Shown one piece after another: positions 15,089 to 23,632 of a stretch of DNA of 32,106 bases. Source of the DNA: CAYLNK01 sp964384675 (GTDB lineage: Bacteria; Acidobacteriota; Thermoanaerobaculia; UBA5066); NCBI GenBank assembly GCA_964384675.1, contig CAYLNK010000037.1, forward strand, positions 1 to 32,106, in the 5' to 3' direction. The position numbers and the translations under genes are program-made. Under the pieces are notes generated by a model that had not been told where the DNA came from, did no database searches, and saw only the letters and a list, made by a program, of their open reading frames with translations. Each line of letters begins with the position of its first letter. Position 1 is the first letter of the stretch.

Positions 15089-15751
15089 GTGCTGGAGGTC
15101 GTCGGCGTCACCAAGGCGTACGAGGGAAAGGCGCGGGTGGTGGCGCTCGACGGCGTCTCGCTCGCGATCCCGAAGGGACAGATGGCGGCGGTGATGGGGC
15201 CGTCCGGCTCGGGCAAGTCGACGCTTCTCCACCTGATGGGCGGCCTCGACGTGCCGACGGCGGGGGCGGTCCGTGTCGCCGGACGGGACCTGGCGCGCGA
15301 GGACGAGGAGGCTCGCTCGCTCTTCCGGCGGACCCACGTCTCGTACATCTTCCAGTCGTACCACCTGATGCCGACGCTGACGGCGGCGCAGAACGTGGCG
15401 CTGCCGTTGCACCTCGCGGGGCGTGGCCGCGCGGAGATCGGCGAGCGCGTGGCGCGGGTGCTCGGCGAGGTAGGGCTCGAGGCCCGGGCCGAGCACCTGC
15501 CCGACGAGCTGTCGGGCGGCGAGCGCCAGCGTGTGGCGATCGCGCGCGCTCTCGTCACCGACGCGCCCCTCCTCCTGGCGGACGAGCCGACCGGCAACCT
15601 CGATTCGGCCCGGGGCGAGGAGATCCTCGCGCTCCTCCGGAAGATCCACGACGCGCGCGGGACGACGCTCGTCATGGTGACGCACGACCCGAAGGCCGCC
15701 TCCGTCTGCGAGCGCCTCATCAAGCTCCGGGACGGCAAGGTCGAGGCGTGA
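15089..15751 (+). CDS. ABC transporter ATP-binding protein, LolD/MacB type
   Basis: The 220-residue ATPase has Walker A GPSGSGKST (about 37-45), the Q-loop in IFQSYHLMPTLTAAQNV, the ABC signature LSGGERQRVAIARAL (about 140-154), Walker B LLLADEPTGNLDS and the switch His in VMVTHDPK. The DEPTGNLDS string and the size place it in the LolD/MacB/FtsE group, which powers FtsX-type permeases that extrude substrates or extract lipoproteins rather than import. The GTG start lies 3 bp after the M14 gene stop, and its own stop overlaps the permease start (GTGA). The three genes form a tightly coupled operon. Confidence 0.95.
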   Translation: MLEVVGVTKAYEGKARVVALDGVSLAIPKGQMAAVMGPSGSGKSTLLHLMGGLDVPTAGAVRVAGRDLAREDEEARSLFRRTHVSYIFQSYHLMPTLTAAQNVALPLHLAGRGRAEIGERVARVLGEVGLEARAEHLPDELSGGERQRVAIARALVTDAPLLLADEPTGNLDSARGEEILALLRKIHDARGTTLVMVTHDPKAASVCERLIKLRDGKVEA

Positions 15752-18333
15752 GCTTCCTTCTCAGGACGCTGTCCCTTTCCTACGTCAGGCGTCACAAGGC
15801 GAAGACTCTCCTCACGATCCTCGGCGTGGTGGTCGGCGTCGCGACGTTCAGCGCCATCCGCGGCGCGCAGACCGCGCTCGTCTCCGGCATCCGGGGCACC
15901 GTCGACCGGATGGCCGGGAAGGCGCAGCTGCAGATCCTCCTGGAGGGAGGCGTGCCCGAGGAGGTCCAGGAGCGGATCCGCGACCTGCCGTCGATCCGCG
16001 CGCAGTCCCCCGTGATCGAGCAGATCGTGGTGGCGGGCGACGCGAAGCTCGGGAGCCTCCTCGTCCTGGGCGTCGACCTCCTCGGCGACCGGGAGATGCG
16101 CGACTACGGCTTCGAGGGGGACGCCGACCTGGACGATCCCCTCCTCTTCCTGGCGCAGCCCGATTCGGTCGCGCTCGCCCGGCCGCTCGCCGAGAAGGCC
16201 GGCGTGAAGGTGGGAGACCCGTTCGTCTTCCAGACGGCCGCCGGACCGAAGAGGGTGATCGTGCGCGGCCTCCTGACCCCGCGCGGCTTCGCCGAGAGCT
16301 TCGGCGGCAACCTCGCGGTGATGGACGTCTATGCGGCGCAGACCCTCTTCGGGCGCGGACGCCGCTTCGACCGGCTGGAGATCCGGCTACAGGAGGACGC
16401 GACTCTGGCCCAGGGAACCGCGGCGATCTCCGGTGTGCTCGGCCCCGGCTACCGCGTCGAGACGCCCGATCGGCGCGGCGCGCAGATGGAGGAGCTGATC
16501 ACGATCTTCGTGGCCGGCTTCGACATCACCAGCGGCTTCGCGCTCGGCATCGGCACGTTCCTGATCTTCAACGCGTTCACGGTCTCGGTGAACCGCCGCC
16601 GCCGCGACGTCGGGACGCTCCGCTCGCTCGGGGCGACGCCGCGGCAGGTGCAGGGGCTCTTCCTCCTCGAGGGCGTCGTCATCGGGCTCGTCGGGGGCGC
16701 GCTCGGGCTCCTCGCCGGCTCCACGCTCGCCGGCTCGTTCCTGAAGATGATGGGGACGACGACCGAGCAGATCTACGGCATCGCGGAGGCGTCCGGTGTC
16801 GTGCGGCTCACGCCCTCGCTCGCGCTCCAGGCCCTCGGGCTCGGCGTGCTCGCCTCGCTGGTCGGGGCGTGGGGGCCGGCGCGAGCCGCCTCGCGGATCG
16901 CCCCGACCGAAGCGTTCGCGAAGGGGGTGTTCCAGGCGTGCGCCGCCGGTCGCGCGGGCCGCCTCGCCGCAGGGCTCGCGCTCCTGGCCGCCGCGATCGG
17001 CATCGCGCTCCGGCCGCCGTTCGGCGGCATGCCGTTCGTCTTCCTGGTGCTGGGCCTCGGGACCGCGGGCGTGGTCCTCGCGACGGGGCCTCTCGCCCGC
17101 AGGCTCCTCCTCGGCGGGATGCCTTTCGTGTCGAGCCTCGCCCCGGCGACCGGCCCGCTCTCGTCGGACGCGCTCCTCTCCAATCCGCGGAGGACCTCGG
17201 GGACCGTGACGGCGATGACCCTGACGCTCTCCTTCGTGCTGGGCCTCGGCGGCTACATGGAGGCGGCCAAGGGGGCGCTGGTGCGGTGGATGGACGACAT
17301 CCTCACGTCCGACTTCTACGTCCGCGGCTCGGCGAGCTTCGCGCGGCCCGACTACCGGTACCCGGCCAGCGTGCGGGAGGAGCTGCTCGGGCTACCGGGC
17401 GTCCGCGCGGTGGAGAGCTACCGGGCGTGCCGCATCCCGTACCGCGGCGCCGGGAGCCAGGCAGCCGTGGGCACCGGGGGACCGGGCAGCCAGATCGTCC
17501 TCTTCTCGCTCGAGACGGAGGGGCTGATGGCCCGCACCCGGCACGAGTTCCTGCAGGGGGACGCGAGGGCGATGCGGGAGGGGCTGCTGTCGCGGAAATG
17601 CGCGGTGTCGGACAACTTCCACCGCCTCTTCGGCCTCGGGGTCGGCGACTCCGTGGAGATCGCCGCGCCCACCGGGATCGTGCGGATCCCGATCGCCGTG
17701 GTGTTCCGCGACTACACGTCGGACCGCGGCTCGGTGCTGATCGACCGGGCGTACTTCGTGGAGCTGTGGCAGGACGACCGGGTCGACACGTTCGACGTGA
17801 ACCTGGTGACGGGCGCCGACCCCGAGGCGGTGCGGGGCGCCATCCGGACGCTCCTCGCGGGGCGGATGCCGGCGCTCGTCTCGTCGAGGAAGGAGTTCAC
17901 GGCGGAGATCGGCCAGGCCATCGACGCGTTCTACTCGCTGATCCGGGTGACGCTGGTGCTGGCTCTCGTGGTGGCGTTCCTCGGCATCGTCACGTCGCTC
18001 CTGATCTCCGTCGCCGAGCGGTCGCGCGAGATCGGGATCCTGAAGTCGCTGGGCGGCCTCGGCGCGCAGATCCGGCGGAGCGTCGTCCTCGAGGCGATCG
18101 CCCTCGGCCTGACGGGGCTCGCGCTCGCGGTGCCGGTCGGCGCGCTCGTCGCGGTCTTCATGCAGGGGACGGTGGCCGAGGTCTTCGCCGGCTGGCGGAT
18201 GCCGAACCGCTACCCCTGGGAGCTCCTCCTGACGCTCGCCGTGGCGCTGCCGGTCGTCTCGACCGTCGCGGCGTGGGTGCCGGCCCGGCAGGCGGCGCGC
18301 GTGAAGGTGACCGAGGCGATCACCTACGAGTAG
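15748..18333 (+). CDS. FtsX-family ABC permease with two FtsX modules
   Basis: The 861-residue membrane protein starts at a GTG overlapping the ATPase stop. It has an N-terminal helix (about 19-38, AKTLLTILGVVVGVATFSAI) and a periplasmic MacB-PCD-like domain (about 40-250). A first FtsX helix bundle (about 255-380) and a further hydrophobic region (about 405-505) follow. A second soluble domain (about 510-725) precedes the C-terminal FtsX bundle (about 733-757, 778-805 and 824-846). About ten membrane helices and two PCD/FtsX modules in one chain are the usual layout of large duplicated MacB-like permeases, which function with one ATPase type. Motifs such as RRRDVGTLRSLGATPRQV and SREIGILKSLGGLGAQI are the coupling segments that contact the ATPase. 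The substrate is unknown; linkage to a secreted M14 peptidase suggests a peptide or lipoprotein. Confidence 0.93.
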   Translation: MSFLLRTLSLSYVRRHKAKTLLTILGVVVGVATFSAIRGAQTALVSGIRGTVDRMAGKAQLQILLEGGVPEEVQERIRDLPSIRAQSPVIEQIVVAGDAKLGSLLVLGVDLLGDREMRDYGFEGDADLDDPLLFLAQPDSVALARPLAEKAGVKVGDPFVFQTAAGPKRVIVRGLLTPRGFAESFGGNLAVMDVYAAQTLFGRGRRFDRLEIRLQEDATLAQGTAAISGVLGPGYRVETPDRRGAQMEELITIFVAGFDITSGFALGIGTFLIFNAFTVSVNRRRRDVGTLRSLGATPRQVQGLFLLEGVVIGLVGGALGLLAGSTLAGSFLKMMGTTTEQIYGIAEASGVVRLTPSLALQALGLGVLASLVGAWGPARAASRIAPTEAFAKGVFQACAAGRAGRLAAGLALLAAAIGIALRPPFGGMPFVFLVLGLGTAGVVLATGPLARRLLLGGMPFVSSLAPATGPLSSDALLSNPRRTSGTVTAMTLTLSFVLGLGGYMEAAKGALVRWMDDILTSDFYVRGSASFARPDYRYPASVREELLGLPGVRAVESYRACRIPYRGAGSQAAVGTGGPGSQIVLFSLETEGLMARTRHEFLQGDARAMREGLLSRKCAVSDNFHRLFGLGVGDSVEIAAPTGIVRIPIAVVFRDYTSDRGSVLIDRAYFVELWQDDRVDTFDVNLVTGADPEAVRGAIRTLLAGRMPALVSSRKEFTAEIGQAIDAFYSLIRVTLVLALVVAFLGIVTSLLISVAERSREIGILKSLGGLGAQIRRSVVLEAIALGLTGLALAVPVGALVAVFMQGTVAEVFAGWRMPNRYPWELLLTLAVALPVVSTVAAWVPARQAARVKVTEAITYE

Positions 18334-18479
18334 CCGGGGCCAAAAGGGGGGCGCGACCCGTCGGCGCGTCCCGGCAATGAGGCGTTTACATCATGGTCCG
18401 GCCCCCGGCCCGTCCCTACGGTGAAGTCCAGGGCTGACCGGCATTCGACCCGAAGAGTTGGCGCCGGGCGGAGGTGTCG

Positions 18480-19418
18480 ATGGCGAAGGCGCTCTACTGG
18501 CTTCAGGCCGGGGGCTGCGGAGGCGACACCAGCGCGCTCCTGAACCTGGAGTCGCCCGATCTCCTGGAGCTCCTGGGGCTGCTCGACGTCGACGTGCTCT
18601 GGCACCCGTCGCTGTCGAACGGGAGCCGGTCCGGGCAGCGGGCGCTCCTCGGCGCCCTCCTTTCCGGCGAGCAGGCGCTCGACATCCTCTGTGTCGAGGG
18701 GAGCGTCGTGCGGGGTCCGGGTGGAACCGGGATGTACGACACGTTCGGGGGGCGGCCCCGGAAGGACCTGGTCTCGGCGCTGGCCCGCCGGGCGCAGGTC
18801 GTCGTCGCCGTCGGGACCTGCGCGGCCTTCGGCGGGATCGGCGCCGACGGAGAGATCGAGGCGACGGGGCTGCAGTTCCACAAGCGGACCCGGGGAGGGT
18901 TCCTGGGAGAGGAGTTCCGGAGCCGAGCCGGACTCCCCGTGATCAACCTCCCGGGCTGCCCATGTCATCCGGAGGCGGTGGCCGGAGCCCTCTCGGCCGT
19001 CGCGGCCGGCGTCCCGCTCGCGCTGGACGACTTCAACGCCCCGCTCCCGTGGTACGGCCTCCTCGTCCACCAGGGGTGCGTCCGCAACGAGTACCACGAG
19101 TACCGCGTGGAGGAGCGCGACTTCGGCGAGAAGGGGTGTCTCTTCTTCCACCTCGGCTGCCGCGGTCCGCTCGTCCACGGACCGTGCAACAAGCTCCTCT
19201 GGAACCGGAGGAGCTCCAAGACGCGCGTCGGCGTCCCGTGCGTGGGATGCACGGCGCCCGAATTCCCGCAGCCCCATGCGTTCTTCCGGACGCGGAACAT
19301 CGTGGGAATCCCTCTCGAGCTGCCGGACGGCGTCGATCGACCCCACTACCTGGCCTACAAGGGAATGGCGGCCGCCGCGGCGCCGCTCCGGCTCAGGAAG
19401 CGGGAGACGAACGTGTAG
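18480..19418 (+). CDS. [NiFe] hydrogenase small subunit (cytosolic uptake type, group 2-like)
   Basis: The 312-residue electron-transfer subunit has no Tat signal, so it is cytoplasmic or on the inner face of the membrane. Predicted FeS ligands are: proximal Cys13, Cys114 and Cys160 (or Cys162), with Asp16 where most enzymes have Cys (GGCGGDT); distal His197, Cys200, Cys220 and Cys227; medial Cys236, Cys254 and Cys257. The distal C-x6-C spacing is one residue longer than the classical one. The family oxidises H2 with the large subunit and passes electrons through these clusters. I chose ATG 18480 because GGAGG (18470-18474) is 5 nt upstream. The 146-bp gap before it shows no recognisable promoter or sigma54 site. 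Its size, lack of a Tat signal and the large-subunit motifs suit group 2a, but a group 1h-type placement is not excluded. Confidence 0.88.
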   Translation: MAKALYWLQAGGCGGDTSALLNLESPDLLELLGLLDVDVLWHPSLSNGSRSGQRALLGALLSGEQALDILCVEGSVVRGPGGTGMYDTFGGRPRKDLVSALARRAQVVVAVGTCAAFGGIGADGEIEATGLQFHKRTRGGFLGEEFRSRAGLPVINLPGCPCHPEAVAGALSAVAAGVPLALDDFNAPLPWYGLLVHQGCVRNEYHEYRVEERDFGEKGCLFFHLGCRGPLVHGPCNKLLWNRRSSKTRVGVPCVGCTAPEFPQPHAFFRTRNIVGIPLELPDGVDRPHYLAYKGMAAAAAPLRLRKRETNV

Positions 19419-19433
19419 CGGGTGGGAGACACC

Positions 19434-20969
19434 ATGTCACGCACGATCTCGATCGACGTCCCGATGAACCGGGTCGAAGGCGACCTGGAGGTCCGGGCGG
19501 AGCTGCGGGACGGCTTCGTCGAGGACGCGTTCTGCGCGGGGACGATGTACCGGGGATTCGAGACGATCCTCGTCGGACGCGCCGCCTGCGACGGGCTGGT
19601 GATCGCGCCGCGCATCTGCGGCATCTGCTCGACCAGCCATCTGACCGCCGCCGCGCTCGCCCTGGACATGATCTCGGGAGCTTCACCCCCTCCCGACGCC
19701 GTTCGAATCCGCAACCTGGCCCTGATGGCCGAGCACCTGCAAAGCGACGTGCGCCAGGCCTTCCTGATGTTCGCCGTGGACTTCCCGAATCCGGCCTACG
19801 CAGGCCTCGGGCCCCTCCACGCGGAGGCTGTCCGCCGGTACGAGCCGTTCCGGGGCGGCACGGTGGTCTCGGTGATCCGGGAGACGAAGAGGGTCGTGGA
19901 GCTCATCGCCATCCTGGGCGGCCAGTGGCCCCATTCGTCCTTCATCGTGCCGGGCGGGATCGTCTCGGTGCCGGGTCCGGCCGACCTCCTCCAGTGCCGC
20001 CACATCCTGAGGCAATACCGGAGGTGGTACGAGGAGAGGATCCTGGGCTGCTCGGTGGCCCGCTGGCGCGACGTGAGGAGCGCCGCCGACCTCTCGGCGT
20101 GGCTCGACGAGGACGAGCGGCACCGGCAGGGCGATCTGGGCTTCGTCATCCGCTTCTCGCGCGCGCTGGGTCTCGACGCCCCGGGCCGCCGGTCCGGGGG
20201 CTTCCTCAGCTACGGCGCGCTCGAGCGGCCCGAGGGGACCGCCGTCGCCGCGCCGGGAGGTGGAAGGCGGCTGATCCCGGCCGGCTTCGCGAACGGTGGC
20301 CGGGTGGATCCGTTCGACCAGGCCAGGATCGCCGAGCACGTGGCCCACTCCTGGTTCGAGGACCAGGACGGGGGCCGGCATCCCGCGGCCGGCGAGACGC
20401 GCCCCTACGCCACCGGACACGAGGGCCGGAAGTACTCGTGGGCCAAGGCGCCCCGCTACGAGGGCCTGCCCGCGGAGACCGGTCCCCTGGCCGAGGCGCT
20501 GGTCGCCGGGGACCCCCTCTTCACGAGCCTCGTCGGCGAGCAGGGACCGAGCGTCCTCTCGCGCGAGATGGCCCGGCTGGTCCGCCCCGCCTCGCTCCTC
20601 CCCGCGATGGAGACGTGGCTAGGCGAGACCGGCGACGACTTCTACCGCCCCGTGGGGGAGATCGTCGAGGGAACGGGCTTCGGCCTCACCCAGGCCACTC
20701 GCGGAGCGCTGGGACACTGGGTGCGGATCGAGAGGGGCCGCATCGAGCGCTATCAGGTGATCGCGCCCACCACCTGGAACGCGTCGCCGCGCGACGGCGC
20801 GGGCGTACGTGGACCGATGGAGGAGGCCCTGGTCGGGACCGCCGTGAGGGACCCGGAGAACCCGGTCGAGCTCGGGCACGTCGTCCGCTCGTTCGACCCC
20901 TGCCTCGTCTGCACGGTCCACGCGCTGAGCCGGGGCCGGAGCCTGGGCCGGCTCAGGGTGGGGGCGTGA
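19434..20969 (+). CDS. [NiFe] hydrogenase large subunit
   Basis: The 511-residue catalytic subunit carries the two Ni-binding motifs. L1 is RICGICSTSH with Cys62 and Cys65, and L2 is DPCLVCTVH with Cys490 and Cys493 ending at His496. After His496 come 15 residues (ALSRGRSLGRLRVGA), the C-terminal peptide that a maturation protease removes once Ni is inserted; this argues for a catalytic enzyme. The opening PMNRVEGDLEV and GTMYRGFE segments and the SFDPCLVCTVH ending resemble group 2 (HupL/Huc) enzymes. ATG 19434 follows the small-subunit stop by 15 bp; an in-frame GTG at 19422 is possible but overlaps the weak ribosome-binding region. The enzyme probably feeds electrons from H2 into respiration. 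No b-type cytochrome or Hyp accessory genes are in the window. Confidence 0.95.
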   Translation: MSRTISIDVPMNRVEGDLEVRAELRDGFVEDAFCAGTMYRGFETILVGRAACDGLVIAPRICGICSTSHLTAAALALDMISGASPPPDAVRIRNLALMAEHLQSDVRQAFLMFAVDFPNPAYAGLGPLHAEAVRRYEPFRGGTVVSVIRETKRVVELIAILGGQWPHSSFIVPGGIVSVPGPADLLQCRHILRQYRRWYEERILGCSVARWRDVRSAADLSAWLDEDERHRQGDLGFVIRFSRALGLDAPGRRSGGFLSYGALERPEGTAVAAPGGGRRLIPAGFANGGRVDPFDQARIAEHVAHSWFEDQDGGRHPAAGETRPYATGHEGRKYSWAKAPRYEGLPAETGPLAEALVAGDPLFTSLVGEQGPSVLSREMARLVRPASLLPAMETWLGETGDDFYRPVGEIVEGTGFGLTQATRGALGHWVRIERGRIERYQVIAPTTWNASPRDGAGVRGPMEEALVGTAVRDPENPVELGHVVRSFDPCLVCTVHALSRGRSLGRLRVGA

Positions 20970-21385
20970 AGCGGCGGATCATCTGTGTGGGCAACCGGTA
21001 CGTGGGGGAGGACTCCGCGGGCCGGGCGGTCTACGAGCGGCTCCTTCGCGACGGGGTTCCCGACGGGGTGGACCTCGTCGACGGCGGGCTCGGCGGGCTC
21101 TCCCTCCTCGGCCTCGTCGAGGGGATGGAACGGGTCGTCTTCGTCGACCGGACGTCCGGGTTCGGTGGCGATGGCTGCGTGGTCGTCCTGACGGCGGAGG
21201 AAGCCACGGACACCGCGACCTCACCGTACGGACACGAGGCCGGCCTCGCGTACCTCCTCCGCGCGCTCCCCCACGTCGTGGAGGGTGAGCTTCCGGTGCT
21301 CGCGGTGGTGGGGCTCGAGGCCCCGCTCACGGAGTCCTCGGTGGCGGAAGCCGCCCGCGCGTGCGTGGAGATCGCCGCCCGGTAG
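20966..21385 (+). CDS. Hydrogenase maturation protease (M52 family)
   Basis: The 139-residue protein opens with the family pattern (IICVGNRYVGEDSAG) and keeps three likely Ni-sensing ligands: Asp16 (the position of HybD Glu16), Asp61 and His90 (YGHEAG). It should cleave the 15-residue tail of the large subunit after His496, completing the Ni-Fe site. Its GTG start shares bases with the large-subunit stop (GTGA), so the two are translationally coupled. The length is normal to slightly short for M52. The gene confirms that the adjacent hydrogenase is processed and active rather than a non-processed H2 sensor of the HupUV type. Confidence 0.9.
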   Translation: MKRRIICVGNRYVGEDSAGRAVYERLLRDGVPDGVDLVDGGLGGLSLLGLVEGMERVVFVDRTSGFGGDGCVVVLTAEEATDTATSPYGHEAGLAYLLRALPHVVEGELPVLAVVGLEAPLTESSVAEAARACVEIAAR

Positions 21386-21390
21386 GCGCC

Positions 21391-23160
21391 ATGCCCGCAA
21401 GGATCGTCGCTCCGACCCGGGAGGACGCGGAGGAACGGGACCTCCTCCGCGACGAGGTGCACGTCGCGCGGCGGGCGTCCGAGATCACGGCCCAGCTGGT
21501 GGTGGAGCAGTTCGTGAAGCTGGAGGAGGTCCTGGGAACGCTCCAGGACAAGGCCGCCACGGAGGAGCGTCTGCGCGAGCGGCTCGCCGAGGAGCTCCGC
21601 GAGGCCGCGATCCGCGAGCGGGAGCTCGCCGAGGCCCGGGCTTCGGCCGAGGCGGCGAACCTCGCGAAGAGCTCGTTCCTCTCCAGCATGAGCCACGAGC
21701 TCCGGACGCCGCTCAACGCGATCATCGGCTACGACGAGATGCTCACCGAGGAGGCCGAGGAGCTGGGCCACGCCGGGTTCGTCCACGACCTCCGGCGGAT
21801 CCACGCGGCCGCCCGCCACCTCCTCTCGGTGATCAACGACGTCCTCGACCTCTCCAAGATCGAGGCGGGGAAGATGGAGCTCCACCTCGAGGAGTTCGAT
21901 GCCGGGGCGCTCCTGCGCGAGGTGATCGCGACGGTCGAGCCCCTCATGCGCGCCAGGGGGAACAGATTCGAGGTCGAGTGCCCCGTGGACCTCGGCAAGA
22001 TGCACTCCGACACGACCCGGGTGAGACAGTGCCTCTTCAACCTCCTCTCGAACGCGGCGAAGTTCACCGAGGGCGGCTCGGTCACCCTGTGCGCGACTCG
22101 CCAGGACAGGAACGGGCGCGCGTGGGTCGTCCTCGCGGTCCGGGATCGAGGCATCGGGATGACGCCCGACCAGCTCGCCCGGCTCTTCCAGCCGTTCGCC
22201 CAGGCGGAGGCCTCCACCGCCCGCCGTTTCGGCGGCACCGGGCTCGGCCTGTCGGTCACGAGGCACCTCTGCCGCATGATGGGAGGCGACGTCGAGGTGG
22301 AGAGCGTCGAGGGGCGTGGCTCCACCTTCACGATCCGGCTCCCCCGGGACGCGCGGGCCCCCCGCGAGGAGGAGCCGCCGCTCCCGCCCCGCGCGCTGCC
22401 CGACGCGAGGGGGGCCACGACCGTCCTCGCCATCGACGACGACCCGGCCGTGCGCGAGCTCCTCCAGCGCGTCCTCAACCGCGAGGGGTTCCGGGTGGTG
22501 ACCGCCGCCGACGGCGAGGAGGGGATGCGGCTCGCGCGGGCGCTCCGTCCGGACGTCATCACGCTCGACGTGATGATGCCGGTCCTCGACGGCTGGACCG
22601 TCCTCTCGGCGCTCAAGGCCGATGCGGCCGTGGCCGACATCCCCGTCGTCATGCTGAGCATCGTGGACGACAAGGACCTCGGCTACTCGCTCGGCGCCGC
22701 CGAGTACCTCACCAAGCCCATCGACCGCGACCAGCTGCGCGCGATCCTGCAGAAGTACGTCCGCGAGCTCCCTCACCCCGTCCTCGTCGTCGAGGACGAC
22801 GCCGCCGCTCGCGAGATGCTGGTGCGCCAGCTCGTGAAGGAAGGGTGGGTCGTGGACGAAGCCGAGAACGGACAGATCGCGCTGGAACGCGTCGCGGAAC
22901 GCCCTCCACAGCTCATCCTTCTCGACCTGATGATGCCGGTGATGGATGGCTTCCAGTTCCTCACCGAGCTCAGGAAGCGGGAGGACGGGCGCTCGATACC
23001 GGTCATCGTCGTCACCGCGCGGGAGCTCGGCCTCGAGGAGCGGGAGTTCCTCGACACCAACGTGCGGGAGATCCTGCAGAAGGGGGCCACGAGCCGCGAG
23101 GCGCTCCTGGAGCAGGTCCGCCGCCAGCTCGTGGCGGCGGCCGGCTCGCGCAACAGGTGA
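21391..23160 (+). CDS. Soluble hybrid histidine kinase with two C-terminal receivers
   Basis: The 589-residue protein has no membrane segment. Residues about 1-95 are a charged coiled coil with no PAS or GAF domain. The HisKA domain has His102 (SMSHELRTPLNA), followed by HATPase_c (NLLSNAAKF, DRGIGM, GGTGLGLSV), receiver 1 (about 345-460, Asp393 in TLDVMMPVLDG) and receiver 2 (about 464-580, Asp512 in LLDLMMPVMDG). Both receivers keep the acidic pair and the Lys. There is no output domain, so it probably phosphorylates a separate regulator or Hpt protein. It begins 5 bp after the maturation protease stop, which places it in the hydrogenase operon. It may couple H2 metabolism to gene expression or behaviour, but the signal input is not visible in the sequence. 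Confidence 0.92.
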   Translation: MPARIVAPTREDAEERDLLRDEVHVARRASEITAQLVVEQFVKLEEVLGTLQDKAATEERLRERLAEELREAAIRERELAEARASAEAANLAKSSFLSSMSHELRTPLNAIIGYDEMLTEEAEELGHAGFVHDLRRIHAAARHLLSVINDVLDLSKIEAGKMELHLEEFDAGALLREVIATVEPLMRARGNRFEVECPVDLGKMHSDTTRVRQCLFNLLSNAAKFTEGGSVTLCATRQDRNGRAWVVLAVRDRGIGMTPDQLARLFQPFAQAEASTARRFGGTGLGLSVTRHLCRMMGGDVEVESVEGRGSTFTIRLPRDARAPREEEPPLPPRALPDARGATTVLAIDDDPAVRELLQRVLNREGFRVVTAADGEEGMRLARALRPDVITLDVMMPVLDGWTVLSALKADAAVADIPVVMLSIVDDKDLGYSLGAAEYLTKPIDRDQLRAILQKYVRELPHPVLVVEDDAAAREMLVRQLVKEGWVVDEAENGQIALERVAERPPQLILLDLMMPVMDGFQFLTELRKREDGRSIPVIVVTARELGLEEREFLDTNVREILQKGATSREALLEQVRRQLVAAAGSRNR

Positions 23161-23185
23161 GGCTCCGTTCGCGCGCGGTTCCAGC

Positions 23186-23632
23186 TCAGCGCCTGACCGC
23201 GATCCCCTGCATCTCGAAGCGCGCGCCGAAGAGGAGCGGGCCCGACCCGATGAAGGCCCGTGCCGGGAGCTCCTTCGTGAAGTACCCGCGGTAGACCTTG
23301 TTCCAGGCGTCGAAGTGCGAGACGTCCGAGCAGAAGACCTGCACCGAGACGAGGTCGTCCATCTTCATTCCGGCCTCGGCCAGCGTCTCCTTGACCTGGT
23401 CGAGGAGGAGCTTGGCTTCGGCCTCGGCCGTCGGCGGGACCTTCCGGTCGGGGAGGAGCCCGAGCGTGCCGGAGAGGTAGAGCGTCTCCCCGACCAGCAC
23501 CGCCTTGGAGAACGGCGGCTGGGAGGCGTCCGCGGCCGTCCGGGGGCCGATGTGCTTCCGCTCGGCCGCGTGGGCCGGGGCGGTCGAGAGGGCGAAGACG
23601 AGCCCGAGAAGGCAGGCCGAGCGCCGCCTCAT
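23186..23632 (-). CDS. Periplasmic RidA-family protein
   Basis: The 148-residue product has a signal peptide (MRRRSACLLGLVFALSTAPA, cleavage near AHA-AE) followed by a complete YjgF/RidA domain. Arg125 (in ELPARAFIG) and Glu140 (in FEMQGIAV), the residues corresponding to the substrate-binding Arg and Glu of RidA, are both present. Classical RidA hydrolyses reactive enamine/imine intermediates in the cytosol; an exported copy must act on something else or bind a ligand. The start overlaps the stop of the upstream VOC gene (ATGA). It is convergent with the hybrid kinase across 25 bp. Confidence 0.88.
   Translation of the reverse strand: MRRRSACLLGLVFALSTAPAHAAERKHIGPRTAADASQPPFSKAVLVGETLYLSGTLGLLPDRKVPPTAEAEAKLLLDQVKETLAEAGMKMDDLVSVQVFCSDVSHFDAWNKVYRGYFTKELPARAFIGSGPLLFGARFEMQGIAVRR

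Noticed and set aside
12527..15685. Very long open frames on the minus strand opposite the M14 and ABC genes, and similar ones opposite the cytochrome (7388-10201) and VgrG (24205-27363)
   Set aside because: They are Arg/Pro/Val/Glu-rich, have no recognisable motifs and arise from the high third-position GC of the true genes on the plus strand.
18480..20969. Hydrogenase as a HupUV-type H2 sensor because a kinase follows
   Set aside because: The large subunit has a 15-residue C-terminal tail after the last Ni ligand motif and an adjacent M52 protease, whereas sensor hydrogenases lack the tail.
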